Shown here one piece after another: positions 1 to 8,024 of a stretch of 27,094 nucleotides of DNA. Position numbers and translations under genes: made by a program. The notes beneath the pieces were generated by a model. That model searched no databases. It was not told the DNA's origin and saw nothing but the letters and a program-made list of their open reading frames with translations. The stretch comes from QPJE01 sp051747745. Its GTDB lineage: Bacteria; Bacillota; Halanaerobiia; Halanaerobiales; Halanaerobiaceae. The stretch's first letter is position 1. Each line of letters begins with the position of its first letter. The stretch is taken from positions 1 to 27,094 of the forward strand of contig JBNJGL010000030.1 of the NCBI GenBank assembly GCA_051747745.1, read 5' to 3'.

Positions 1-317
1 AATCTATCTGGTGCATAACTAACTATCTGGCTGAGCCTTTTATTTCCTCCTCCAGTTACCCATATAATTTTATCTATTCCGTATTTATCAAGTTCTTTAA
101 CCCACATATCTGCAAGCTCTTTATCTGTATATTCTTTTTTATCAGGTTCAGCAAAATTCCAGGCATTTCTCCACTGCATTTGTGCTTTAGAGACTTTTCT
201 GTTTTTCTGCATCCTATCTATTTCTGCTTTTTTTTCTTTGCTAACCAGATGTTCCATAGGTGATTCTTTGACTGGAAAATGAGCATGTGAATCAATAATT
301 TTTATTCCTGCATACAT
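1..317 (-). CDS. Amidohydrolase-family (TIM-barrel) protein, N-terminal part only
   Basis: A minus-strand frame is open from an ATG at 317 to the left edge (about 105 codons), so the C-terminus is missing. It begins MYAGIKIIDSHAHFPV: a beta strand followed by Asp-Ser-His-Ala-His, the N-terminal His-x-His metal-binding motif of the amidohydrolase_2 superfamily (metal-dependent hydrolases, lactonases and decarboxylases). The start follows the stop of the permease gene by 9 nt, so it is the last visible gene of the ABC-importer operon. In sugar operons such enzymes often open sugar lactones, which would suit a role on the imported substrate, but the specificity-determining part lies outside the window. 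The superfamily call is good; the substrate is unknown. Confidence 0.8.
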   Translation of the reverse strand, partial: MYAGIKIIDSHAHFPVKESPMEHLVSKEKKAEIDRMQKNRKVSKAQMQWRNAWNFAEPDKKEYTDKELADMWVKELDKYGIDKIIWVTGGGNKRLSQIVSYAPDR

Positions 318-326
318 TTTTTATCA

Positions 327-1148
327 CTATCCTTTCAGGCCTGTTAAGGCAATACCTTCAACAATCTGTTTCTGGAAAATGAGAAAAACAATTAAAACAG
401 GTATTGTTGCAACTGAAGCTCCTGTCATAACCATCTCCCATTCTGTTTGAAATTCACCGGAAAAAAATGCAAGTCCAACTGGAAGTGTATATATGGAATT
501 ATCACTGGAAACAATTAATGGCCACAGAAATGCATTCCAGTTTCCTAAAAAGGTAAAAATAGCCAGAGCAGAAATAGCCGGTTTTACCAGCGGCATTGCA
601 ATTTTATACCAGATCTGAAATTCATTTAAACCATCTATTCTGCCTGCATCAATAAGATCATCAGGAACACTCTCAAAAAACTGCCTCATTAAAAAAGTTC
701 CAAAACCTGTCATTATACCCGGAAACATAATACCCCAGTAAGTGTTAATCCAGCCAAGCTCGCGGGACATATTATACCAGGGTATTACAAGCATTTCAGT
801 TGGAATCATCATTGTGGACAGAATTAAAATAAAAATTAATTTTTTTCCTGGAAAATCAAATTTACAGAGAGTATAACCAACCAGTGAATCAAAAAAAAGC
901 ACCGAAGCAGTTACTGCAAATGCAACTACAAAAGAATTCAAAAACCAGCGGGGAAAATTACTGGCTGATAATAATCTTGCATAATTATTAAAAGTTGGCT
1001 GATCTGGAATAATAGACAGGCTGAACACATTCCATGGCTGTTTAAATGAAGTAGAAACCATCCAGATAAAGGGGAATATCATCATGATTCCCCCAATTGT
1101 AAGTAATATATATGCTATAATATGTTTTTCTTTAATAAATTTAATCAT
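327..1148 (-). CDS. Carbohydrate ABC transporter permease, MalG-type
   Basis: 273 aa, normal length for the MalG/UgpE branch of binding-protein-dependent permeases. About six hydrophobic segments are visible, the first at residues 10-32. The cytoplasmic EAA loop that docks the ATPase is near residues 165-185 (GRIDGLNEFQIWYKIAMPLV, containing the conserved G and IxxPL). It forms the inner-membrane channel with the MalF-type partner encoded immediately upstream. The start ATG lies inside the end of that gene (8-nt overlap), which indicates translational coupling. The sugar cannot be told from the sequence. No ATPase gene is in the window, so a shared MsmX/UgpC-type ATPase from elsewhere may energise it. 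Confidence 0.92.
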   Translation of the reverse strand: MIKFIKEKHIIAYILLTIGGIMMIFPFIWMVSTSFKQPWNVFSLSIIPDQPTFNNYARLLSASNFPRWFLNSFVVAFAVTASVLFFDSLVGYTLCKFDFPGKKLIFILILSTMMIPTEMLVIPWYNMSRELGWINTYWGIMFPGIMTGFGTFLMRQFFESVPDDLIDAGRIDGLNEFQIWYKIAMPLVKPAISALAIFTFLGNWNAFLWPLIVSSDNSIYTLPVGLAFFSGEFQTEWEMVMTGASVATIPVLIVFLIFQKQIVEGIALTGLKG

Positions 1149-2046
1149 TTTTATTCAACACCTTCAGCTGAAATAGTGTAATAATAAAGATAATAGCAAA
1201 AAGTACAACTGTCATTGCTGCTGCATATCCCATTTCAAATCGTCGGAAAGCACTGTTGTAAATATATAGGACAAGTGGTTTTGTAGAATTAAGTGGGCCA
1301 CCTTCACCCTGATAGGTCATGTTATAAACCTGTGTAAATATCCTGAGGTAACGTATTGAACCTGTAACAACCAGGAATATAATTGTCGGCCTTAAAAGAG
1401 GAATAGTTATATTAAATAATTTCTGCATATTGCTGGCCCCATCAATATCTGCTGCTTCATAAAGATACTGAGGTATCCCTTTTAAACCTGCCAGAAAAAT
1501 TATTATCTGAAATCCCATCTGTACCCAGATGGTTGGCGCAAGAATAGAAGGCAGAGCCTGAGTTGTTGAATTCAAAAATGGCTGCTGAGCAATTTCGGCC
1601 TGAGAAAGCATATTATTAATAAAACCCAGCGGTACAGGTTGATATAGCCACCTCCATACCCAGGAGACTGCAACAAGAGATGTTAAATATGGTATAAAAT
1701 ATAATGTTCTGTATATACTAACACCTTTAGTTAATTTATTAATATTATAAGCAATAACAAAGCTTAAAAATAAATTGATTGGAAGACCATAAACAACATA
1801 TTCAAGTGTGTTGCCGAGTGTCTTCCAGAATACTTTGTCAGAAAAAAGTTCTCTGTAATTTTCAAGCCCAATGAAATTTTTGTTGGCCGAAACAATATCC
1901 CAATCTGTAAGTGAAATATAAAAGGAATTGAATGTGGGGTAAAAACGCACACCAATATAAAAAAGCAGTGGAACAATTAAAAATACATATCCCCATACTG
2001 CCTGTTTCTGCTTTATTGACAGTTTTTCAAAAAATTCTTTAAACAC
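1141..2046 (-). CDS. Carbohydrate ABC transporter permease, MalF-type
   Basis: About 301 aa with six membrane segments and an EAA loop (YEAADIDGASNMQKLFNITI) near the last third; this is the MalF/UgpA branch that pairs with the MalG-type permease. The open frame continues upstream to an ATG at 2097, but that start lies inside the hairpin that follows the binding-protein gene. I prefer the GTG at 2046: it is preceded by GGGGTGAT at a spacing of 4-5 nt, and the protein then starts VFKEFFEKLSIKQKQ, typical of the short cytoplasmic tail before the first membrane helix of this family. The end overlaps the next permease by 8 nt. The substrate is not identifiable. Confidence 0.9.
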   Translation of the reverse strand: MFKEFFEKLSIKQKQAVWGYVFLIVPLLFYIGVRFYPTFNSFYISLTDWDIVSANKNFIGLENYRELFSDKVFWKTLGNTLEYVVYGLPINLFLSFVIAYNINKLTKGVSIYRTLYFIPYLTSLVAVSWVWRWLYQPVPLGFINNMLSQAEIAQQPFLNSTTQALPSILAPTIWVQMGFQIIIFLAGLKGIPQYLYEAADIDGASNMQKLFNITIPLLRPTIIFLVVTGSIRYLRIFTQVYNMTYQGEGGPLNSTKPLVLYIYNSAFRRFEMGYAAAMTVVLFAIIFIITLFQLKVLNKND

Positions 2047-2060
2047 TAATATCACCCCAT

Positions 2061-2094
2061 AACTTAAAAATGGGAGGAGGAAATCCCCCTCCCA
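2061..2094 (-). terminator. Terminator-like hairpin between binding-protein and permease genes
   Basis: On the minus strand an 11-bp stem (TGGGAGGGGGA pairing with TCCTCCTCCCA, one G-T pair) is followed directly by TTTTT. It starts 15 nt after the binding-protein stop and ends just before the ribosome site of the MalF-type permease. Position and shape fit partial termination, or 3'-end protection of the binding-protein message, as is common in ABC-importer operons where the binding protein is needed in excess. Confidence 0.75.
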
Positions 2095-2109
2095 CAAAGT
2101 TTCTAATTA

Positions 2110-3378
2110 TTATTTACTGTCTGCTTTTTCGTAGTATTCATCTAATACTTTCTGCTCGGTTTCTGCTGCTTCATCTACTGCCTCTTTAATAGCTGCGTCT
2201 TCTAACATAACTCTGTCAAAGGCATCTATCCATACCTGACGCTGGGACACTTCGTCAACAAAATAAGTTGCATGTGCATAGTCAAGTCCTTTAATAAATG
2301 GACCATATTTAGGATCATTAATATTCTCATCAGTAAATGCTGCAGACGGTTTTGCAGGTAATTCACCTACATTTTCTAACCACAACTCCATTGCTTTATC
2401 TGAAGTTAAGAATTTGAGGAATTTAATGGAAGCTTCAAGCTCTTCTCCTTCTGTAAAGCTTGTAATTCCATTTGCCCAGAAAGAAGCGAAATTAGATTGT
2501 ACTCCATTGTGGCTTGGAAGTTCAGCTACAGCATAATCAAGTCCATTAACTTTATCGAGAGTACCAAGTCTAAATGAACCGTCAACTGTCATTCCAAGTC
2601 TCTGAGCTTTAAATGCTGTAACATCATCGGTCATAAAGTCAACTTCTCCAACTTCATGCTTTTGAGCTAAATCCATATAAAATTCAAAAGCATCATATCC
2701 TGGCTGAGAATCATAGAGGACTTCTCTATTATCATCACTGTAAGGCTGACCTCCAAACTGGCGAATCAAAACTTCTCTAACCCAGTGGTGATTCTGACCT
2801 CTCAGAGAAGTGTGAAAACCCGACTGAAGTAGATTGCCAGCATTATCTCTTTTTGTAAGTTTGTTTGCATATTCTACAAATTCATCCAGATTTTTGGGCG
2901 GCTGCTCCGGATCCAGACCTGCTTCTTCAAATAATCTCTTGTTGTAGATAAGAGCCAGAGAACGAACTGCAGTTGGTAAAGCATAATAGTGATCTTTAAT
3001 CTTTGCTGCAGAAACAAGAGAAAAGAATTCTTCTTCAATATCTGCTGGTGCAAAATCAGAATGTGGAAGAGGTCTTAAATATCCAGAATTAATATAAAGC
3101 GGCAGCCATCCATAATAAAGGTTAATTATATTTGGGCCTGTACCTGATGGTACAGATGCTGCAACCTTTGTATTGTAATTTTCATAAGGAAAAGTTTCAT
3201 GTTTAATTTCAATATCTGGATTTTCTTCTTCGAACATATCAATCAACTGATCAATAGTCTCTTTCTTGGTTTCATAAAAATACTGCCAGTAAGTAATTTC
3301 TACCTTCTCCGCTGCTGCAGAAAGAGTAAATCCAAAAGCCAGTGTTAAAATTAGTAATAACATTAAAAATCTTTTCAT
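2110..3378 (-). CDS. Extracellular solute-binding protein, family 1 (sugar ABC importer)
   Basis: 422 aa, typical for family-1 sugar-binding proteins. Residues 1-22 form a signal peptide: MKRF, a hydrophobic core, then an AAA cleavage region. There is no lipobox cysteine, so the mature protein is probably free in a periplasm rather than a lipoprotein, which fits a diderm Firmicute. Mature features match the MalE/UgpB fold: a first strand ITYWQYF, a helix with LIDMFEEENPDIEI, and the hinge-region ALPTAVRSLALIYNKRLFEE motif near residue 130. It delivers substrate to the two permeases encoded next. A consensus promoter and a GGAGGGTGG ribosome site stand directly upstream, so it is the first gene of its own transcript. 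Confidence 0.93.
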   Translation of the reverse strand: MKRFLMLLLILTLAFGFTLSAAAEKVEITYWQYFYETKKETIDQLIDMFEEENPDIEIKHETFPYENYNTKVAASVPSGTGPNIINLYYGWLPLYINSGYLRPLPHSDFAPADIEEEFFSLVSAAKIKDHYYALPTAVRSLALIYNKRLFEEAGLDPEQPPKNLDEFVEYANKLTKRDNAGNLLQSGFHTSLRGQNHHWVREVLIRQFGGQPYSDDNREVLYDSQPGYDAFEFYMDLAQKHEVGEVDFMTDDVTAFKAQRLGMTVDGSFRLGTLDKVNGLDYAVAELPSHNGVQSNFASFWANGITSFTEGEELEASIKFLKFLTSDKAMELWLENVGELPAKPSAAFTDENINDPKYGPFIKGLDYAHATYFVDEVSQRQVWIDAFDRVMLEDAAIKEAVDEAAETEQKVLDEYYEKADSK

Positions 3379-3405
3379 TATCCACCCTCCATCATTTTAT
3401 TTTTA

Positions 3406-3448
3406 CTTGACATAATTATTATACAATTTTGAATTTACTTTTGTCAAG
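3406..3448. promoter_or_regulatory. Inverted repeat flanking the importer promoter, possible operator
   Basis: CTTGACA at 3406-3412 is the inverse complement of TGTCAAG at 3442-3448. The left arm lies just past the -10 box and the right arm coincides with the -35 box, with 29 bp between. This would suit a repressor occupying both ends of the promoter. The adjacent ROK regulator is the obvious candidate, but no binding consensus was tested. The arms are only 7 bp and one is forced by the -35 sequence, so chance is possible. Confidence 0.35.
3418..3447 (-). promoter_or_regulatory. Sigma-A promoter of the ABC-importer operon
   Basis: On the minus strand TTGACA (3447-3442) and TATAAT (3423-3418) are separated by 18 bp. 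Both hexamers are perfect consensus. It lies 40-70 nt upstream of the binding-protein ATG. Confidence 0.85.
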
Positions 3449-3471
3449 ACTTTTAAAAATAAATTAAATAA

Positions 3472-4134
3472 CTAAATTTTCTGCTTCCACTTGTCAAAAA
3501 CAAAGGACGCGGCTGCTTTAAGTTGAAATTCGCACTTTCTTGTTGTTGTTTTAACTTCAAGATCTTCTACTATATTGGCAAAAGTAATTTGAGAAAGATC
3601 TTTTTTAAGATCATCAAAAAAACTGCTGTCAAAGATATTAAAACGCCCACCTATTATTAACAGTTCTGGGTCAAATATATTCACCAAATTAGATATCCCA
3701 ATTACTATATATCTGTACGCTTCTTCTATAATATTATTTGCAAGATAATCATTTTTATTAGCAGCAAGCATCATATCTTCGAAGTTAAAAGGTCCTTCTT
3801 TAATATCCTGAATTATACTTTCTTCTCCTTTTTCTATACGTTCATTAAATGTGCTCTCCAGTTCTGATATAGACGCTATAGACTCCAGACAGCCNNNNNN
3901 NNNNNNNNNNNNNNNNNNNNNNNNNNNNNNNNNNNNNNNNNNNNNNNNNNNNNNNNNNNNNNNNNNNNNNNNNNNNNNNNNNNNNNNNNNNNNNACAATG
4001 GTAAAGATCGTTGTATGAGAAACATTTAATTTATCTGTCAGTTCAGCTCTGGAAATAGGCTGATTATCTATTATTTCATTTAATATTAAAAATTGATTAT
4101 TTTTTTTCAATGTTTTTGTGTTGCTGATCTTCAT
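3472..4134 (-). CDS. ROK-family transcriptional regulator (NagC/XylR type), interrupted by assembly gap
   Basis: The N-terminal part has a winged-helix DNA-binding region (ILNEIIDNQPISRAELTDKL followed by NVSHTTIFTI) as in ROK repressors. After the N run the frame resumes with GCLES, the end of the ROK zinc motif CxCGxxGCxE, and continues through a normal ROK C-terminus with PELLIIGG. Only about 185 real residues are present, while the family is usually near 390, so roughly 150-200 residues including the sugar-kinase-like core are lost in the gap. The preferred start is the ATG at 4134, preceded by GAGGTGT; the TTG at 4158 is poorer. Being upstream of the importer genes on the same strand, it probably controls them in response to a sugar. 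Whether the gene is intact in the genome cannot be judged. Confidence 0.85.
   Translation of the reverse strand: MKISNTKTLKKNNQFLILNEIIDNQPISRAELTDKLNVSHTTIFTIXXXXXXXXXXXXXXXXXXXXXXXXXXXXXXXXXXGCLESIASISELESTFNERIEKGEESIIQDIKEGPFNFEDMMLAANKNDYLANNIIEEAYRYIVIGISNLVNIFDPELLIIGGRFNIFDSSFFDDLKKDLSQITFANIVEDLEVKTTTRKCEFQLKAAASFVFDKWKQKI
3895..3994. other. Assembly gap (100 N) inside the ROK gene
   Basis: Exactly 100 N, the conventional placeholder for a gap of unknown size. Family length suggests that about 500-600 bp is missing. The fact that the frame reads through the N run is not evidence of its true length. Confidence 0.9.
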
Positions 4135-4162
4135 ATGAACACCTCTTTTCTGCTTCAATTAT

Positions 4163-4191
4163 ATTTTATCAGGGTTCAAAACTTTTTTCAA
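4163..4191 (-). promoter_or_regulatory. Promoter of the ROK regulator gene
   Basis: TTGAAA (4191-4186), 17 bp, TAAAAT (4168-4163) on the minus strand, about 28 nt upstream of the preferred ATG. This is a good sigma-A-type match. Confidence 0.6.
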
Positions 4192-4238
4192 GAGCTTTAA
4201 TAAGTTTAATTTCTTTATTTTTTGAAAAAATGTAATAT

Positions 4239-5429
4239 TTAATCTAGTTCCATCTGTGAATATATTATACCACCGATAACAGCTGTAACTGGTGCTACTA
4301 ATATTAAGCCAAAACTTCCAACCAGTGTATTTAAAATTTCTGCTGCTACAAATCTCAGGTTTAAGATATTAATTGTTGGAGTACCCTGTGCTACTAAAAG
4401 AAGCAGTAGTGTTGTATAGCTTCCAGAATATGCAAGCAGTAATGTTGTAGTCATTGTCCCAATAACAGCTCTTCCAACAGTAAAACCGGATTTAATATGT
4501 GGCCATAATTTAATATCTTTCCTATTTAACTTTATTTCTGCCATAGATGCTGAAATATCCATCGCTATATCCATTACCGCTCCAGAACTTGCTATAAATA
4601 TTCCTCCAATAAATATTGAAGTTAGATCTAAGTGCTCATAACCAGCATAAAGTAATGTTTCGGAAAATTCTTTAACTGCTCCTTCTATTTTCATTAAGTT
4701 AGCAAAGTAGATTGCCAAAAAAGCAGTTAAGGCTACCCCAGTCATCGAACCTAAATATGCAACTAAACCTCTCAGTGAAACCCCTCCAATTAAAAATATG
4801 ATCGCAAATGTAATTGTACTTACTGCTCCAAAAGCTATTAATATTGGATTCCACCCTGCTAAAAAAGAAGGAAGAAGTATTTTCCAGATTACTGCCCCTG
4901 TAAAAACAAACGAAAGAGCTGCTTTAATACCTGTTAATCCTGCAAATAAGATTAAAAGCAGAGCAAATACTACTAGTAAAATAATTTCTATCTCAATTCT
5001 ATAGTGATCTACTGCTGTAGCTCCAGCTATTTCACTCTGGTCATTTAACCTTAAAGTAACTAAAACTTTATCTCCTTTTTTAAAAATGCCGTCTAACTGC
5101 ATAGATCCTGAAAGATAATTTACTACTTTTGTATTTTTCCCTTTAAATTTACTATCTAGTATTTTTGCTTCAAAATACTGTTCACCTGTTTTTACTAAAC
5201 CTGATTTTAATAAATTTTTATTGTCTACTTCTAAAACTTCTGCTTTAACACGCAGAGAATTGTCACTTTTTGCAATTTCTGGCATATCTCCTGCCGATCC
5301 TAAAATCATCCCTTTTACCGGTAATAAAAACAGAAGAATAATGGACAAAAGAACAAAAAAGATTAATATTAGATCACTTATTTTAAAATAATGTGTTTCC
5401 TTAAGATTATTCCAATTCAGTTTCAACAA
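4239..5429 (-). CDS. YibE/F family multi-pass membrane protein
   Basis: 396 aa. One N-terminal membrane helix (about residues 20-40) is followed by an extracytoplasmic beta-rich domain of about 100 residues, then a block of about seven membrane helices from residue 150 to the end. The segment SSGAVMDIAMDISASMAEI, between helices in the last third, is the hallmark of the YibE/F family. The function is not established; lactococcal members have been described as membrane proteins without a known substrate. The start is a TTG at 5429 preceded by AAGGAGC at about 9 nt spacing. It stands alone between the ROK gene and phoA on the same strand. The family call is firm, the role unknown. Confidence 0.87.
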   Translation of the reverse strand: MLKLNWNNLKETHYFKISDLILIFFVLLSIILLFLLPVKGMILGSAGDMPEIAKSDNSLRVKAEVLEVDNKNLLKSGLVKTGEQYFEAKILDSKFKGKNTKVVNYLSGSMQLDGIFKKGDKVLVTLRLNDQSEIAGATAVDHYRIEIEIILLVVFALLLILFAGLTGIKAALSFVFTGAVIWKILLPSFLAGWNPILIAFGAVSTITFAIIFLIGGVSLRGLVAYLGSMTGVALTAFLAIYFANLMKIEGAVKEFSETLLYAGYEHLDLTSIFIGGIFIASSGAVMDIAMDISASMAEIKLNRKDIKLWPHIKSGFTVGRAVIGTMTTTLLLAYSGSYTTLLLLLVAQGTPTINILNLRFVAAEILNTLVGSFGLILVAPVTAVIGGIIYSQMELD

Positions 5430-5470
5430 TTTTTAACAGCTCCTTTTTTTATTGTTAATAGATACGAATA

Positions 5471-5498
5471 AATATCCCGCAAATATTTGCGGGATATT
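5471..5498. terminator. 28-bp perfect palindrome, weak terminator between phoA and YibE/F gene
   Basis: AATATCCCGCAAA, TA, TTTGCGGGATATT is a perfect palindrome with a 13-bp arm. It lies about 70 nt after the phoA stop on the minus strand. The minus-strand tail (TATTTATTCG) is a poor U-tract, while the plus-strand tail (GTTTTT) is better. It is most likely the phoA transcript end; an operator for the downstream gene is the alternative. Confidence 0.6.
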
Positions 5499-5565
5499 GT
5501 TTTTAAGTGTATTATTCTACTTTTTAAATACCTATCTAAATCATACTGAATTACCTTAATTTATT

Positions 5566-6996
5566 TTATAGGTTTATTGCCTGGATTAATTTATTGAAGA
5601 TATCTGTATTATCATAATATCCATCAAATAAATCATACCCCTGACCTAATGCATAAATTGGTGCAGGAACTCCAGTGTGCTTATAACTTCCCCAGCTTAC
5701 TCCGGCTCTGTTATTCAGAATATGAGTCAATGTTACTGTAAGTGGTTCATAACCCCCATATAATATATATGTTTCTTCATCATTTGCTTTTTCTTCTTCA
5801 CCATATATTGATCTTGCAAAAGCTTTTTCTAACAATTCTTTTTCTCTTTCACTCCAGCTGCTTAAACCAAAATATTTCTCTATTTCATCTTCTAAATCTT
5901 TAAGTTCTGCATTTTCTGAATTTGTTTTTTCCTTATATGGTTTTAATACATTATGATCAAACCATTCAAAAGAAACTTTCTGGTTAGAAAATACATCAAA
6001 AGCTGTTTCATAACCTGTTCCGGCCCAGCCAAGAGTTAATCCACCACATTCGTGATCACCAGTAACAACGATCAGTGTTTCTGTTGGATGCGCATTGTAA
6101 AATTTAACTGCTTCTGCTACTGCTCTATCAAAGGCAATAGTATCATATATATTTGTTACTGCATCATTAGCATGACCAGCCCAATCAATCTTTCCTCCTT
6201 CTACCATCATAAAAAATCCTTCTGGATTATCTAATAATTCAATACCTTTTCTTGTAAATGATGCAAGGTCAAGTTCTTCCTGAGATCGGTCAATTTCATA
6301 ATCAAAAGCTCCACCAGCAAATCCTTTTTGATATGCAAAAACTTTCTTAGGAGATTTATTTAATTCACTGAAATTTTGAGGATTTTCACCTGCATTGATT
6401 GTTAACCAACCTTTTTGTGACATTATTTCGGGAACTGATGCTTCTCCATCTGGTGTGCAGTCAACTCTCGGCATACCTCCAGCGATGTAATCAAAATTAC
6501 TTTCTGCCATCTGCTGTCCTATTTTGTAATATTCTCCTCTATTTGGAACATGAGCATAGTAGGCGGCTGGAGTGGCATGGTCGATAGTAACTGAAGATAC
6601 AATACCAACTTTCATCCCTGCTTCTTTAGCAAGTTCTGCAATTGACTTAACAGAATTGGAATTAGAATCGACCCCAACATAACCGATATTTGTCTTTACA
6701 CCAGAAGCCATTGCTGTAGCCGATGCTGCACTTCCTGTTATAAAACGGTCATTCGCATATGTAGTCTGCATTCCCTGGCCTGGAAAAGAAGTAAAACTCA
6801 GCTGCTGCTGACCAATTTTACCTTCCTGTGAAGCAAGAAAAGCCTCTGCTGCTGCAACCTGTGGATTTGCCATACCATCACCGACAAACATAAAGACATA
6901 TTTAGCAGATGAAGCAAGTACTGAAGATGCTGTGATAAAAACAAGTAATAGCATTAAAACAGAAATTAAAATTAGTGACTTTTTTCTTAATTTCAT
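5566..6996 (-). CDS. phoA: Alkaline phosphatase (PhoA family), exported
   Basis: 476 aa, hydrolysing phosphate monoesters outside the cytoplasmic membrane. Residues 1-28 are a signal peptide with likely cleavage after VLA; no lipobox is present. Family metal ligands are all visible: Asp40 in VGDGM, Glu/Asp/His in VEGGKIDWAGHAND, Asp-His in TGDHECGG, and the late His in KHTGVPAPIYALG. The nucleophile is Ser89 in TGSAASATA. The residue before it is Gly where most relatives have Asp (Asp101 in the E. coli enzyme, which positions the active-site Arg). An acidic, Lys-rich insertion around residues 365-405 precedes the last motif. The ribosome site GGGGGAAA is somewhat distant (about 10 nt). The neighbours do not suggest a phosphate operon. 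Confidence 0.93.
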   Translation of the reverse strand: MKLRKKSLILISVLMLLLVFITASSVLASSAKYVFMFVGDGMANPQVAAAEAFLASQEGKIGQQQLSFTSFPGQGMQTTYANDRFITGSAASATAMASGVKTNIGYVGVDSNSNSVKSIAELAKEAGMKVGIVSSVTIDHATPAAYYAHVPNRGEYYKIGQQMAESNFDYIAGGMPRVDCTPDGEASVPEIMSQKGWLTINAGENPQNFSELNKSPKKVFAYQKGFAGGAFDYEIDRSQEELDLASFTRKGIELLDNPEGFFMMVEGGKIDWAGHANDAVTNIYDTIAFDRAVAEAVKFYNAHPTETLIVVTGDHECGGLTLGWAGTGYETAFDVFSNQKVSFEWFDHNVLKPYKEKTNSENAELKDLEDEIEKYFGLSSWSEREKELLEKAFARSIYGEEEKANDEETYILYGGYEPLTVTLTHILNNRAGVSWGSYKHTGVPAPIYALGQGYDLFDGYYDNTDIFNKLIQAINL

Positions 6997-7049
6997 TACT
7001 TAAATTTCCCCCTTTAATTTTTATATTAATTAACTTCATCTACAATTCT

Positions 7050-7078
7050 AATCTATCTTTATGAAATTCAGATTACAA
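7050..7078 (-). promoter_or_regulatory. Possible phoA promoter
   Basis: TTGTAA (7078-7073), 17 bp, TAGATT (7055-7050) on the minus strand, about 55 nt upstream of the phoA ATG. Spacing is good and the hexamers moderate. I could not recognise the direct repeats of a PhoP (Pho) box around it. Confidence 0.4.
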
Positions 7079-7100
7079 TAAAATAAAATTCATGTTAAAT

Positions 7101-7135
7101 AAAAAAATCCATCTCTAAAAGATTCTAAAGATGAA
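7101..7135 (-). terminator. Rho-independent terminator of the radical SAM gene
   Basis: On the minus strand CATCTTTAGAA pairs with TTTTAGAGATG (two G-T pairs) and is followed by GATTTTTTT. It lies about 75 nt after the stop of the 7211-7939 gene. Confidence 0.75.
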
Positions 7136-7210
7136 TTTTTCAATCCTTATTATAGTGGATTTAATATTTGGATTTATTATCTTTAAAATTTCAAACTTAT
7201 AATTTTAGAA

Positions 7211-7939
7211 CTAATATATTTCAATTTCTATATTTTTCATGTCTTTTTTTAATAAATCTGCAATTTTCTCAAGTCTTTCTCTGGGGAGCTTTTTGATATC
7301 TGAGATTGCACCAGGTCTATCAAGAGAATTTAATTGAACTTTTTCTGGATTAATCTTTTTAATAACTTGTTTAAATAACTGAAGTTCTACTTCGTTATCA
7401 TTAATTCCAGGCACAAGAAAAATTTCCAGCCACATTTTACCCTTCTGTTCTTTACGTAAGGAAATAATATTTTCAATTACTTCTTTAATATCAATATCCA
7501 GATGTGGTCTATCAATTTTAGCAAAAGCTTCGACTGAAACTCCATCAAGAGAGGGAACAATTAAATCAAATTCTTTTATCTCTTCCCTAACTTCTTTATT
7601 CAAAAGAGTGCTGTTTGTCAGCAGTGCTGTCTTATACTGGGGAAAATCATTTTTAATAAAGTTTAATATTTCTCCTAGACCGCTGTGTAAAGTTGGTTCT
7701 CCAGACCCAGAAAATGTTATATAGTCCAGTTCCGGACTCTCCTTTAAATAGCTTGATAATTCTTTTAAAACATCTTCTGTCTCTACATATTCTTTTCTTT
7801 TTAATGTCAGTTCCTTTGTTGGTCCACATTCACAGTAAATACAGTCTAAACTGCAGATATTATAGGGAAATAAATCAACTCCCAGTGAGCGGCCCAATCT
7901 GCGGGAATTGACTGGCCCATATAAATGTTTATATATCAT
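7211..7939 (-). CDS. Radical SAM protein, COG0731-type
   Basis: 242 aa. The N-terminus YGPVNSRRLGRSLGVDLFPY leads into Cys29-x3-Cys33-x2-Cys36, the motif that binds the 4Fe-4S cluster and S-adenosylmethionine. SGSGEPTLH near residue 77 is the glycine-rich SAM-binding strand. This arrangement is that of the COG0731 family, often labelled wyosine-synthetase-like Fe-S oxidoreductase. Bacterial members are common but their substrate is not established, so the tRNA-modification name should not be carried over. The start ATG has AAAGGAGC at 5 nt. It is flanked by its own terminator and by that of the next upstream gene, so it appears monocistronic. Confidence 0.88.
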   Translation of the reverse strand: MIYKHLYGPVNSRRLGRSLGVDLFPYNICSLDCIYCECGPTKELTLKRKEYVETEDVLKELSSYLKESPELDYITFSGSGEPTLHSGLGEILNFIKNDFPQYKTALLTNSTLLNKEVREEIKEFDLIVPSLDGVSVEAFAKIDRPHLDIDIKEVIENIISLRKEQKGKMWLEIFLVPGINDNEVELQLFKQVIKKINPEKVQLNSLDRPGAISDIKKLPRERLEKIADLLKKDMKNIEIEIY

Positions 7940-8024
7940 TTTTTGCTCCTTTCTTTATAAGAATTATTATATTATTTAATCTCCACTATATATTATTGTA
8001 TTATTAATTTTTATCATGTTCAAT

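Noticed and set aside
6997..7100. Pho box before phoA
   Set aside because: No set of TTAACA-like direct repeats at 11-bp period was seen; only AT-rich sequence with a plausible promoter.
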